64,000 nt of DNA from assembly GCF_041381155.1 (NCBI RefSeq), contig NC_091142.1, positions 7,984,778 to 8,048,777 of the forward strand, given 5' to 3'. The position numbers and the translations under genes were made by a program. The notes under the pieces were generated by a model. The model ran no database searches. It worked only from the letters and a program-made list of their open reading frames with translations, and was not told the origin of the DNA. Positions 1 to 12,639 of the stretch are shown in pieces. This stretch comes from Argopecten irradians (taxonomy: Eukaryota > Mollusca > Bivalvia > Pectinida > Pectinidae). The stretch's first letter is position 1; every line of letters starts with the position of its first letter.

Positions 1-2953
1 TGTTTGACCATGTGGAGGGGTCAAGTTCTACTGAACATTTTGGTATATGGTGTCAAACTTCAACAAGAAAAACACACTGCCGGAAACTGAAAAATCCTCA
101 TAGGCCACTAGACTACCTTTTAAGACCTCACATTTTATGGTTTTAAAAGAGTCAAATCCGGTCGCAAATGGTAGAAGTAGCTATTGATAGGAAAAACGCG
201 ATTGTATATGATCTTTTTTCATTCAATATATACTTTTGCATATTTTGCCAAAATTCAAAGGCACCACGAGAAATAATTATATCTTAATAGAATAAACATC
301 AATTTAAATTTCCAGGGTTATAGGTTGTTGAAAGAGATGAAAAATAAAGTTTCAATAAAAAAAAATATTTTACTTAAAATCTTCAAAATATTAAAGCTTT
401 TGAAAAGTCCACGAAAATATATTTAGAAAAATAGAAAATTAAAAAAAAAATGATTTTAAGCAATTTATATTGATGATATTTGCCTCTATGCACCTTACCA
501 CATATCTGTACTTAGTGCGCTTTTCTATTCTTCTTCTACAATGTGTTGAATTTGATATAACCCAACCGTACTTTAACTAATGCTGTAAATGATTCCCTCT
601 TAAGACGTGTTCAAATGTTATCATTAGCTCGAGGAGATTACAATAATTCGCAGTGTAATTTACACAGTTGTACCAGCATTCAGCTTACTTTTCACTCTTT
701 TTTCTTTTGCGATTCACTCACTCCTGATTTCTTGAGCAAATCTCTAAACCTTCATTATAAACCTGTATATTATGAATTATTCATTCACCTACTTGATACC
801 TTAAATTTATATTTTGGCCTCCTGCAAAATTATAGAAATTGCCTTTCCTACCATCATGTGCCATCCCTCTTTACATAATGTCTATGTATAATGCGACAAA
901 TATTATAATATAAGTCGACCTCACTCGGTCATATACATAAGATGTACATATATATGCTATGTTTAAACTGGTTGCAATCGTAAAACTCTCTATGCTGGGA
1001 AGCTCTGTAGAGTTAGGTTTTTATGTCTGATGAAAGATTATTATTGTTAAATGATAATTTTGATGTATGTTTTTAAAAGAGAATTTTAATAAATGCGGCT
1101 ACTTCAATAAAGAAGTGAGCCAATGATCGCCACTCAATTCACTGTTTGTTATTCTATGGTAAATACCAATCCGAGTATAAGATATGCAAACATTTCCCGT
1201 GTAAATTCCTAAATTATGTAATATGAATTATATATGAATTAATGGAATAAAGTTGATATAAGATAACATTAATAATCTGCCAAAAAGTGTCGGTTCCTAA
1301 CTAGAGAATCAAAATTGTTTACAAATTGATTTAAAGGCTATAGATGGTGTGAAGGATTGTAACACCATTAATCGAACAAAGTCACTAATGATGAAATTAG
1401 GCATTGAAAATGAACATAAATCATCAAAAAAGTCCAGAGACAATTTAATCTTAAAGTTTATTTGACTTGTAATCTCATGATACATTATTGTTTCTCATTT
1501 TTCTTCTTTTCATGCCTTGTTATTATTTGAAAGGTGATTTTTGGCAATACCAAATAAAGAAAATTTTGTTTCAATTTCCTTATAACAGATAAAATATTAC
1601 TAATCAAAGAAAGTATATGGTGTTTTAATCTATATTGAAAACATTGCGTTGGTGTATCGTAGGTATTTTGTATTTTACAATCTATGTTTCTAAAGACAGC
1701 TTGTTGTTTTCATTTTTGTTCAAATGTTATCAATTATTTACTATTCTAAATAAACAAAAAATGTCGTAACAGCCCCTTATAAAATATTAATATATGACCA
1801 GGTATGAATGTTTTTTAGTTAATTCAAAACCCTAAGGTTTTAATATCAGATTCTTAAAACGTTTTAGATCCAGCTGTATATACTTTGGTACAAATGTAAA
1901 GCAAAGACCTTAATTAAAATATTTCCCTGATCCAATAAATCACAAGCATTTCAATTATCATTTGTTAGGTTGTAGCATAAAGGAAGTATTGAAAATTCAA
2001 ATAGCTTTCTCATCAACACTGCTCCAGATACTCTTCATGGGAAACATGCTTTCAAAACGAAGAGTATTGCTTCTATAAATTTTTCATAAAATCAATACCT
2101 ATATCCAATATATATGAAATTGGGACGTTTTCTGTTTCAAAAATATTAATCCAACTTTTAATGTTATATCTTAGTACACTCCGCATCCATATAAACATTT
2201 AACTAAAAATGAATTCGGAAATTTCAACTGTTTGAAGATTGTGTAGCTTTGCCTTTTGATTTTCTCAAGTCGTGATTGTCACATGAAAAAAATAAGTGTT
2301 CATATGTGAATTTTATCTTAATCCATTTCAGTTGCCTTTCCACGATAATAAATACCAGCATAGGTTTTTCTTCCCAATATAAATAACTTGAGTTTTAACT
2401 TTCAAAAACCAGATATTTTCAAAATAATTGAAAGTTTCATTAAATGAGTTCTGTGATACATGTATATCTAAAACTCTCTGCAAAATGTGTGAGTTTATTG
2501 AATTTTTATTATTTTCATAAAAAGTATTTCAGAAACAAGTAAAGATTATACGAGGAGACAGGATACCCTTGCCTGCAACCTCTCTACATATATTAAAGAG
2601 TTTTTACAAAAACAACGCTGTAAATCTGCAGAGAAAAAATTCAAGGTATTTTCATCTTTTCCTAAAAAACTAAAAACATAGAGTACTATGTGTAAAATTA
2701 ATCCATGAGACCGAATCAATTGCCTTTTTCAAAACAAAACAAGAATAATGTAATACCGAATAATTCATAATGTCGTATATACGTGTTATATGTTCACGAC
2801 TATGACGTCTACTTTTTGAGTTTCAAAAATTATTGTTATATGTATCTAGAGCTGACATTAGCCTGTTTGTTAAGTTAGCTGAAATTAATTTATAAAAACC
2901 ATTTAACAAAGTTCAGCTTCATCTGCCTTTTTATGTAGTTTAGTTAATGATCT
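1..2953. other. AT-rich spacer, no gene seen
   Basis: Open frames here are short, rich in Phe/Leu/Tyr/Lys, and match no family I recognise. No splice-consistent exon set, tRNA or inverted-repeat element was found by reading. The base composition is that of non-coding DNA. Confidence 0.6.
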
Positions 2954-3022
2954 AATTTTTCATTATTACATGCACATCATCGTCAATGAACTTCGATGAT
3001 GTGCATATAATAATGAAAAATT
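2954..3022. repeat. Near-perfect 29-bp hairpin
   Basis: The arm at 2954-2982 is the reverse complement of 2994-3022 at 28 of 29 positions; the single mismatch is a C/T difference. The loop is 11 nt. The stem carries ATGCACATCATCG near the loop. Nothing in the flanks resembles a transposon end, so it may be a tiny MITE, a recent foldback duplication, or a structured RNA source. Confidence 0.85.
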
Positions 3023-5519
3023 CAACAAAAATTCTTTATACTTTTCACCATTATCTTTAAGCTTAGGGTTTTATTTACATAGTTACGGGTTTCCAAATTA
3101 GAAACAAATATTTAGATGAGTGTTTTTTTTTAAAAAATGGAAATTTTATTTTTTCTAATATTCTCTAATTCATTTTCTTTTATTTATAATTATGTTTCTG
3201 AGTTTGGCATCCAAGGAAATTTTTTTTAATGTAATTTTTATATTTCTATCTCAGTTATTTATTTATTTCTCTACTATCCCTGTACTTTTTATTATTATAA
3301 GTGATTAATGTGAAATGTCTAAAAGCAAAATTTCCAAAACAAAACAAAAAAAATTTTCGTCAAATACTTATTCAAGGTTTGAATCAGGTATATTTTAATG
3401 TCTTTATTAAAATAAAATGGTGTGTTACACTGTTTCTGGTTCTTATTCTCAAAATGCAAATAAATGGCACTTTATTTCTCTGTTTTTCCTAGTGGACACA
3501 GTGGTGTATCCGAAACGGCAAGATAATATATCTGTTTACAATCAATAGCGAATATTGAATGTCTTAATATTAAATTAGGTTTAGAATTAATTATAGATAG
3601 GAAAGCAAGAAGGAAATTTCTATTGATTCATGTATGACGAAAAACCATGCAACTCCAATTCTCTTTCGAATTTATTGCCCGTAGATGTTGGTGAATATAT
3701 GCATTAACAAAATATAACAACTTTTGTATTCCACGTTATCAACTGTCTTACACACACAATTTTTCTTACCTTTTACTGGAACTGGAATAAATTAGATGAT
3801 TATATTAAGTGCTTAATATTTATTTCTAGTTTTATATAACGTGTAGCTCTTCCCTAACAAATCATCATTCATCAATCAAACTATTTTAGTTGTGGTGACA
3901 GAAAATAACGAAAATATCTTTCACATCAGAATGTTAAAGTCTCAATGACGATCATAGTCGATGATTCTTATTGTAAAAAGTTTGTATATCATTATGAAAA
4001 TGCCTATCTTTATTTTTTGATGTCCAAATATTTATAGTTGTTTCATTGTATTATAATTATGATAGGAGACACCTTTTTAGGTTGAAATAGCTTGTTCCGG
4101 ATCCTTCATTAGTATTATTTTTAAAAAAAAATCAAAATCAAAAACAAAAAAAAAAAAAAAAACAATTTGCAAAAAAAAAAAAAAACGAAAAAAACAAAAC
4201 AAAAATATGATTATCCATATAAATACAATTCTAAATTGAAAGACCATGGTTTCTTTTTTATTTTTGCCTGTAAATATCCGATTAACATCATCTCCTAATC
4301 TTATTTTGATACTCACTTTTTTCTGAGATTTAAAATGCTTTAAGATCAATATCTTAATATACATATTAATATCAATTTTAAATCTTGTTTTAAAAAATCA
4401 TATATAAGATTTATTAAGATTATAGCAATAACATTATTAGTGTAATGTGCATTACAATTGTCTACTGGTTCTAAATTTCACTTTATGCAAAGCCTATTTA
4501 ACAAACATATATTAAGTTGAACAATTTAAAAAAAAAATAGAAAACTATTTTTTCAAAACGCCAAGATCAGCGATTTTGTTTACCTATTTTGTTTCCACTG
4601 AACATCATTATTTATACCTTAGGTAATCAATACCTTTGTCAGGGTATTCTTTTTAAGCGGTTGTTAAAAATTGAATATTATGAGTCAGTACTGCAAAGCA
4701 GACGTATGTTCAAAATGTGTATTCTTATTGGGTTTTTTTCAACAAATACAAATTCAATCCTGTTTTATTGGAAAATCTGTTAGCATCTACATGTAGTATT
4801 TTTATTTAGAAGTAATTTTCTTAACATCAAATTCAGTACATATAATCAATTTTGCTTTTAGTTACTATAAATGGATCATATATATATATATATGAGTTTG
4901 AAGTGTTTGGAAAATTTGTAATTTGGTTTCAAGTTCAAATTAAAAGACTAATAACGGTCGGTCTTCACAACAAGTATAAGATATATAATTGGTAAATCTC
5001 GGCAAGAATAAAATCTCAATTTCATTTTCAAAATTAAACATTTCTGTAAACTAAAGTTATGTCAGGATCATATATACCTAAACCGAAACGAAAATGCAAT
5101 TTTGTACATCAGCAAAAGTTATTAGCTTACCGTTAATACTACATTTTAAATAATGATCCTCTGAACAATTTACGTAAAATAAAACAAAATGTTAATTTCC
5201 CACCGTCTTCTTAATTATTGCACGTTGACTATCAATGTGTCAGACGACAGAATCGCCCACAGGCGTGTCTTGAAATCAACTATATTTTCCAGTAAAGCTA
5301 TGAAAAATACATATGGAACAAGATGTTATTTTCCACTCACACATTCGCGCGCTCATAGCGCCATCTTCTTCACTTTTTCGTTTGCATGCATACATGTGTT
5401 TTCACGGACCCATAAGTGGTATTTCTGTTTGTCACTGAAAGGTTTTCTCGCGACTAAGTATTGTACATACAATGTAAGTTTAAAATAATAAACTGTTGAT
5501 CAAGAAAACATACGAGTTA
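3023..5519. other. AT-rich spacer with poly-A tracts
   Basis: No supported gene. A-rich runs lie around 4128-4205 and a short TA microsatellite around 4878-4893. The 95-residue minus-strand frame across the A tracts is only a translation of poly-A (poly-Phe). Confidence 0.55.
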
Positions 5520-6060
5520 TAGTACAAGAGGACGTAGAAAACCAAAATTCGAAAATTTTCATCAAATTCAAAATTTCAATTTTTAAAATCAAGCGACAAA
5601 TTCAGCAAATAATATGCGAGTATTATCGATGTTGTGTGTTTAAAAACATATTTGACTACCCCTCTGTACACAAGCAAAAGAGAATCGTGCCGAATCTCTG
5701 GATAATGGCAGTAAACTTGTTCCACAACGTAATGTAAGTATAAAAACCACGGGCGATACAAGTGGACCTTGTCGTACATCATAATACAACGTGTTTCCTA
5801 TAATATAAAGGCACAAGCATAATCCTGACAAAATAGTTTGCTTAAAGGCGAATTCGTCCAATCGTGTTTCCTATAATATTTCAACGTATTTCATGTCTGG
5901 ACGAGATGTCTTCTTTAGCAGAACTTTAATAATTAAAAGTTGCTAAAAAGAGGCATATCCAGCAATTCTTTCATGAAGCGCATTCTTTTCATGGATTACA
6001 CAAATGAATGGAGATATCGACTAAATTCGATAGTACTCGGGGTTTGAATTAGACAAAATG
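5520..6060. repeat. Unnamed dispersed repeat R1, copy 1
   Basis: It aligns by eye along its length with 14050-14690. Shared landmarks include GACTACCCCTCTGTA / GTCTACCCCTCTGTA, CATGGATTACACAAATGAA and ACTCGGGGTTTGAAT. The copies are clearly diverged, with many substitutions and indels. No protein similarity was recognised, so it is probably part of a larger non-autonomous element. Confidence 0.7.
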
Positions 6061-6194
6061 ATGTTTAAATGTGCATTCAACTTTATGAATAATACCATTT
6101 TTATGTTTGCTGTCAAATTTCACAGAAACTAACGAAAGGATACATATAGTCGAAATCCGATTATGTTGCCCGATATATAAATGTAATTTTGATA

Positions 6195-6425
6195 CAATTT
6201 TCCTTACAAATAAATAACAGTTTAACCTTATAAATACTTTATAAAATGTGCTGGTGAGTCTTAACAACTTTGGTACAAAAAGGCCTCGTTCTGGCATGTC
6301 CAGACCTGAACAAGGTTTTCATATGTACTATCAGATGCCCCATGGATATGTCTATCCGGGCATTAGGTAAAGGTTCGATTTCATTCGTTGGCAGTTTTAG
6401 AGCATTCCTGCAACATCACCTTTTT
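6195..6425. repeat. Unnamed dispersed repeat R2, copy 1
   Basis: It is homologous to 20626-20855. Shared blocks include CCTTATAAATACTTTATAAAA, CTGAACAAGGTTTTCATATG and GGGCATTAGGTAAAGG. At this locus it follows R1 after ~135 bp; at the other loci R1 and R2 lie apart. Confidence 0.75.
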
Positions 6426-6429
6426 ACAG

Positions 6430-7829
6430 GTAATTTACATTTCTTCTCCAAAAGTTTTTTAATTACAATTAATCAAATTTAGATAAGAGTTTTGTTTCAA
6501 TGATGTTTTACATGTTTGAGAATGATAGAACCCATACCTTTTTCTGTTGCACATTTATTGCTTTGCTCAATTCCTGAAAAGAATCTTGTTTTTTTTCAGT
6601 AGACTTTGTCGTTTTCAACCATTTGTTTTTCATTCGATTATTATCACTTACACAGTTAATAAGATAGCATCTCCCCGTATTTGTGCTAATTTCTGATTTT
6701 GAATAAAACATTAGCTTGTGTTTGATTCCACACTATATTTGTGAAGTTGCATGTGTGATGAATTACTTTTTACCTGTTTTGTATTAATTATGGTTTTGAG
6801 ATAATTTTGACAACGATAAAGTGTATAGTTATATATGACTTACGAGTTACAGTTACTTTATTATTACACCTTGATGTTGACTTCTTTGTCTGGTCATCAG
6901 GTAGAATATGGAAAAAAATGTTAATCCCACTAATGCCTATTTGAAAATATCAATGAAGTGTTTTTTATTTCTAGTATGTCCTTCGTATTTAATTTTTTCT
7001 TTCTTTAACATTTTAATTGTTATTGCTATCAGTTTTTTTTTTAATTTTTGACAAACTTATTTTTGCCTGACTTAATATCATGTTTATAATAAATTATTTT
7101 ATACTGCGATTTTTTGCTGCGATTTTAGTTCTACTCTGCCTGTTGTTGATTTTTTTTCACCGCGATTGTTTAAATGAAATTTAGACGTCATATGATGTAT
7201 TGTGTATTGAATTAAATAAACAGTTCTTTATGGGTAAAAAGACAATTCGACGTGAATATGTATTCTTATTTCAAATATTTTTCATTTCATATTTATTTCA
7301 TTTATTACTTTGTTTTTATAAATTAAATCATACATTTTTTTTTCCGACAGTGGAAATATTTTATTTTACATATTTCACGATGATATTGTTCCGTTAGGGG
7401 TGTTACTTTCCTATTCTTGTAGATAGATTTATATTTCGTTTCTCTTCCTTTTTTCCAATCAGAAGAAATAAGAAATATATTTGTTTTGTTACAATCAAAA
7501 ACATTTGTCTGATTTATCCAAAGTATCGATAGGAACAATATTAAAAAAAACTTAGTTATGGTTCTGAACGATATCACGTGCTAACTCTTTTCTTATTTTC
7601 CTCAATGAATGTTAATCAAGTATCTTTTGAGAGCTTCTTTCTCTCATTCAACAGAAATTATCCGTTATCCTAAATTCATGATCGCTAAAATATTCGATTT
7701 ATAATGTATCAAACAATATATAAATTACTTTTTTCCCTTAATGTTACAAAATGTATATCAGATAAAATATTTTTACTACCTATATAAGTCACCTTTCAAT
7801 GGTGTTTATAGTCTTATTTAAAATACGTA
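6430..7829. other. AT-rich spacer, nothing recognised
   Basis: It contains only short spurious open frames and T-rich tracts. No repeat partner was found elsewhere in the window. Confidence 0.5.
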
Positions 7830-8465
7830 GAATAAAAACTACAATCCATACATTTTTTGTAAAAACACATTGTGCAATAGAGTTCAGTGAAAAATACATG
7901 TAATGTTTTCTTGTTGAGTGTAAATTACGTTAATCGTGAAGGTACTATCATATTATGTTTTTCCTTCATGTGTTGGTATACTAATGTTAACATACACAAA
8001 AGCTTATCAAAAATATTTAAAAAAAACTAAAAAATGGTAACTGAACTTTTATAGAAAAAAACAACAGGGTGGATGGGAGCACCCTGTGAAACACATGCAG
8101 TGAAGCTTTGCTATTGACACCAGATACCTAAAATTCTACTGTAATTTATTCTTGCTTTAACAAGCAATTCCATTGGTTTAAAAATATTAAATCAACCCAC
8201 AATGTAAAAAATAAAAACTACAATGTATACATTTTTTGTAAATACAGTTTTTATAATAGAGTTCCGTGAAAAAATAGTTTCTTGGAAACTATTGTGTTCT
8301 TGTTGAGTGTAAAATGCGTTAATCGTGAGGGCATTATCATATTCAGTTTGTTCTCCACATGTTAAACTGCATATTAAAAGTATTTGAATAACACAACAAG
8401 CTTGAACTTTTTATAGAAAACAACAGGGTGAAAAGAAGTACCCTGTGAGACACATGCAGTGAAAT
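7830..8465. repeat. Tandem duplication with a conserved stem-loop
   Basis: Two related units (about 7830-8100 and 8209-8465, offset ~379 bp) share an AATAAAAACTACAAT start, a TTCTTGTTGAGTGTAAA core and a terminal hairpin. The hairpin is ACAGGGT / ACCCTGT (8064-8070 with 8081-8087; 8423-8429 with 8440-8446). The loops differ while the stems are kept, and an ACACATGCAGTGAA motif follows each. No coding potential. Confidence 0.75.
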
Positions 8466-8659
8466 TCTAATTATATCTTTGCCAAAATTATCTCTGTCTG
8501 AACTCACCAAGCATTCAACTTTTACTTCTAATTTAGACTTAATTCATAATTGTTTAATAACTTTGATGATGCATTGAAAATATTTATCTTACCCTTACAC
8601 ATTGTATGGTAACAACCGCACCAGTTGTTAGGGATCAGCTTCCGGAAAAAATCGTATCC

Positions 8660-9076
8660 CAAAACCTTGGCACCGCCTCACTTTAGGCCTTGAGTTGAGC
8701 GTTCGCCCCTGTGAGGAAGGCTGTGGGTTCTGTCCCCTGGTCGAGACACACCAAAGTCTATAAAAGTGGTAGTTTCTGCTCCTGCTTGGCGCTCAGCATA
8801 CAGGGAGTGGGACGACTGGTTCGCCTGTTGTCAGTATAATGTGACCGGGTGGTGTGTGTTGCTTGGTGTCTTCGGCGGCATGCATCAGTGATATAGCACT
8901 ATAAAAAGGACAACAGTTCCACTATACAAGAAGACACAACACGAACATACCACAGTCTCCCAAAACACGCACCTCACACAACATACATTCATTACATCGC
9001 AAACATGGGAGGCCGTCTTTACATGACCATAGCTGTCAATAGGACGTTAATGAATCAAACAAACAAACAAACAAAC
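8660..9076 (+). mobile_element. tRNA-related SINE, copy 1 (5'-truncated)
   Basis: It starts with CTTGGCACCGCCTCACTTT, carries an A-box-like stretch (TTGAGTTGAGCG) and a B-box-like stretch (GGTTCTGTCCCC), and ends with GCTGTCAATAGGACGTTAAT plus a (CAAA)n tail. It aligns almost fully with 25145-25560, which extends further 5'. Tail and body are typical of bivalve SINEs. Plus orientation is set by the tail. Confidence 0.85.
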
Positions 9077-9089
9077 GTGTCCCAAAACA

Positions 9090-10536
9090 ATGAGAGGGGT
9101 ACGTGCTAAATCGCTTCAAAAATTCGATATGATATTGTTTGTTTATTGAAACCAATCAAAATCAGAACATTGAAAGCTTAATATTTTACTATGACCAACA
9201 ATATTATGTGAAAATGACAATAAGTCTATTTTTATGTATTCAAACATGTAATGTGAATCGTATTTCCGTACAAATCTCAGAAAAATGCGTGAAAATATCG
9301 GGTGCATTGCATTAAGACAGGTTGTTAAAAGAAAAATTAGGATAAAACAAATACTATGATGATGTTTAGTGAGCCTGTTATGACTATAGTGTGCGTGTTT
9401 GGTACGCACACAATTCCGGTTTGGAAGTTTTTAATATAAGATTTAGTATTAAATTATTTTAGCCACACTCAGCTGTGACCAAATTTTTGACCAGCAAATT
9501 AAAGGTTTACTTTTTACTTCCTCACTTAAATGACTTTCCAAACTGAGTTCTGCATTTAAAGTTATGCCAATATACTTTTCCTTGTCTGTTTCTACCACAA
9601 CGTTTCGCAGTACCAGGCCTACTATACCTTTTAGCAGGACGACATCATTTTCTGTCTAAAAGTCTGTTGAACTACAATATTGCAGCTAACAAAATGAATA
9701 TAAATATAAATCAATATACAAAATGTAAATATCTAGGGGCACAGGTACTCATGGTGTTCAGATCCTCCTATATTTAATATTTCCTGCGATATGACACCAC
9801 AGTCAGTAAATCATGGAGAATTGGATAAAAGCTGTTTCATAGAAATGAAAATTTGAACGTTGAACTCAAGTCCCTTTCGCTCTCTAGATAAAATCACGGA
9901 CGAAATTATAATGTTGATAAATTGGTATATGAATAGAAGGGCATCAATATTGAAAAATAACAAAATACTTACGTGTTTTAATAAAATAACATGATAACAA
10001 AATAGAAGTAATTTGACAAGTAAAAATCACGCATGAGTATGGAAGTATAAATTTGTCTAAGACTTGGCTTGTATTTAAAATGCTTAATGAATTGTTGCCT
10101 ACTTTGTGGTGCATTTTTCTGGTTTACGTAACAGCTACTGAAACCAGGATTATAAACTTTCTGTACATATATACACATGTAATTGTTTTTTGAGCGTCAC
10201 AAAACATACACATAGCCAAAACATGCTCACTTAACATCATCGATTATAGCACAAAGGATGCATTTACGATAAATATGAAGTGGGTCTATCCTAATTTTTA
10301 ACGACTTATCTTAATGCACCCGATATATTGAGACATTTTAAAATATTCACGTATTTTCCCGAAAATACTATCTAGGTTACATGTTTGAATACAAAAATGA
10401 GACTTTATTCTCATTTTCACACACAATTGTTGGAAATATAAAAGAACAAGCTTTCTCTGTTCCAATTTTGACAGGTTTCGATAAACAAATGAAACAATAT
10501 CGAGTTTCTAAAGCGATTTAACATGTACCCCTCTCA
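9090..10536. mobile_element. Non-autonomous DNA element with ~260-bp inverted ends
   Basis: The left end from ATGAGAGGGGTAC at 9090 matches the reverse complement of the right end (ending 10536) over roughly 260 bp, with moderate divergence. Matches continue through AAAGCTT, CCAACAAT, TGTGAAAATGA, TATTCAAACATGTAA and ATCGGGTGCATT. No transposase frame lies between. It fills the gap between a SINE tail and the first pearl-like element. No clear target duplication was seen, so the superfamily is left open. Confidence 0.8.
9450..9650 (-). pseudogene. Possible reverse-transcriptase C-terminal remnant
   Basis: The minus-strand translation contains a stretch around VETDKEKYIGITLNAELS followed by ESHLSEEVKSKP. 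This resembles the region after the LINE RT core (TDKEKDLGV-type, then a LSF..H pattern). No RT catalytic motif is present. It lies inside the long-inverted-repeat element, so it would be an older insertion or captured piece. Weak call. Confidence 0.3.
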
Positions 10537-10540
10537 TTTT

Positions 10541-12630
10541 TTAGCTCACCTGGCCCGAAGGGCCGGTGAGCTTATGTCATGGCGCGGCGTCCGTCGTCGT
10601 CCGTCCGTCCGTCCCGTCCGTCCGTCCGTCCGTCCGTCAACATTTCCTTTAAATCGCTACTAGTCATAGAGTTCTGCATGGATTGTAACCAAATTTGGCC
10701 ACAAACATCCTTGGGGGAGGGGGAACAGAACTTGTATAAATTTTGGCCCTGGTCCCCCGGGGGCAGGAGGGGCGGGGCCCAATAGGGGAAATAGAGGTAA
10801 ATCCTTTAAATCGCTACTAGTCATAGAGTTCTACATGAATTGTAACCAAATTTGACCACAAACATCCTTGGGGGAGGGGAAACAGAACTTGTATAAATTT
10901 TGGCTCTGGTCCCCCAGGGGCAGGAGGGGCGGGGCCCAATAGGGGAAATAGAGGTAAATCCTTTAAATCGCTACTCGTCCTAGAGTTCTGCATGGATTGT
11001 AACCAAAATTAGCTACAAACATCCTTGGGGGAGGGGGAACAGACCTTGTATAAATTTTGGCTCTGACCCCCCGGGGGCAGAAGGGGCGGGGCCCAATAGG
11101 GGTAATAGAGGTAAATCCTATAAATCGCTACTTGTCCTAGAGTTCTGCATGGATTGTAACCAAATTTGACCACAAACATCCTTGGGGGAGGGGAAACAGA
11201 ACTTGTATAAATTTTGGCCCTGGTCCCCCGGGGGCAGGAGGGGCGGGGCCCAATAGGGGAAATAGAGGTAAATCCTTTAAATCGCTACTAGTCATAGAGT
11301 TCTACATGAATTGTAACCAAATTTGACCACAAACATCCTTGGGGGAGGGGAAACAGAACTTGTATAAATTTTGGCTCTGGTCCCCCAGGGGCAGGAGGGG
11401 CGGGGCCCAATAGGGGAAATAGAGGTAAATCCTTTAAATCGCTACTCGTCCTAGAGTTCTGCATGGATTGTAACCAAAATTAGCCACAAACATCCTTGGG
11501 GGAAGGGGAACAGAACTTGTATAAATTTTGGCTCTGGTCCCCCGGGGGCAGGAGGGGCGGGGCCCAATAGGGGTAATAGAGGTAAATCCTTTAAATCGCT
11601 ACTAGTCATAGAGTTCTGAATGGAATGTAACCAAATTTGGCCACAAACATCCTTGGGGGAGGGGGAACAGACCTTGTATAAATTTTGGCTCTGACCCCCC
11701 GGGGGCAGAAGGGGCGGGGCCCAATAGGGGAAATAGAGGTAAATCCTTTAAATCTCTACTTGTCCTAGAGCTCTACATGAATTGTAACCAAATTTGGCCA
11801 CAAACATCCTTGGGGGAAGGGGAACAGAACTTGTATAAATTTTGGCTCTGATCCCCCAGGGGCAGGAGGGGTGGGGCCCAATAGGGGAAATAGAGGTAAA
11901 TCCTTTAAATCGCTACTTGTCATAGAGTTCTGAATGGAATGTAACCAAATTTGGCCATCAACATCCTTTGGGGAAGGGGAAGAGAATTTGTATAAATTTT
12001 GGCTCTAGTCCCCCGGGGGCAGGAGGGGCGGGGCCCAATAGGGGTAATAGAGGTAAATCCTTTAAATCGCTACTAGTCATAGAGTTCTGAATGGAATGTA
12101 ACCAAATTTGGCCACAAGCATCCTTTGGGGAAGGGGAACAGAACTTGTTTAAATTTTGGCTCTGGTCCCCCGGGGGCAGGAGGGGCGGGGCCCAATAGGG
12201 GAAATAGAGGTAAATCCTTTAAATCGCTACTAGTCATAGAGTTCTACATGAATTGTAACCAAATTTGGCCACAAACATCCTTGGGGGAAGGGGAACAGAA
12301 CTTGTATAAATTTTGACTCTGGCCCCCCGAGGACAGGACGGGTGGGGCCCATTAGGGGAAATAGAGGTAAATCCTATAAATCACTTCTTGTCCTAGAGTT
12401 TTGCTTGGATTGTGACCAAATTTGGCCATAAACATCCTTGGGGGAAGGGGAACAGAACTTGTATAAATTTTGGCTCTGACCTCCTGGGGGCGGGAGGGGT
12501 GGGGCCCAATAGGGGATTTAGAGGTTAATATTAAGATTCCTTCAGAAAAGAAACAATGAACCTGTATTCAGAACATTACTTGGCATTACAAACCAGGTGA
12601 GCGATACAGGCCCTCTGGGCCTCTTGTTTA
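10541..12630 (+). mobile_element. Pearl-like element 1: ~12 tandem ~157-bp GC-rich units
   Basis: The left end TTAGCTCACCTGGCCC opens with a hairpin (GCTCACC..GGCCC-GAA-GGGCC..GGTGAGC), then a CCGT/CGTC microsatellite (about 10590-10640). About 12 ~157-bp units follow, then a unique right end with CCAGGTGAGC and a second hairpin AGGCCC-TCT-GGGCCT before CTTGTTTA. CCAGGTGAGC is the inverse of the left GCTCACCTGG. This layout resembles the 'pearl' non-autonomous elements of bivalves, which are often treated as Helitron/Helentron-like (family knowledge). Open frames inside are artefacts of the repeats. Confidence 0.88.
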
Positions 12631-12639
12631 AGTAGCATC

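Noticed and set aside
4077-4364. 95-residue minus-strand frame rich in Phe
   Set aside because: Produced by poly-A tracts; no protein character.
8064-8087. Histone-type 3' mRNA stem-loop
   Set aside because: Stem sequence and the following ACACATGC do not fit the histone stem-loop consensus, and no histone gene is near.
10541-12630. Open frames such as 10579-10785 and 12125-12316 as genes
   Set aside because: They are translations of the ~157-bp GC-rich unit, recur in both arrays and show no domain.
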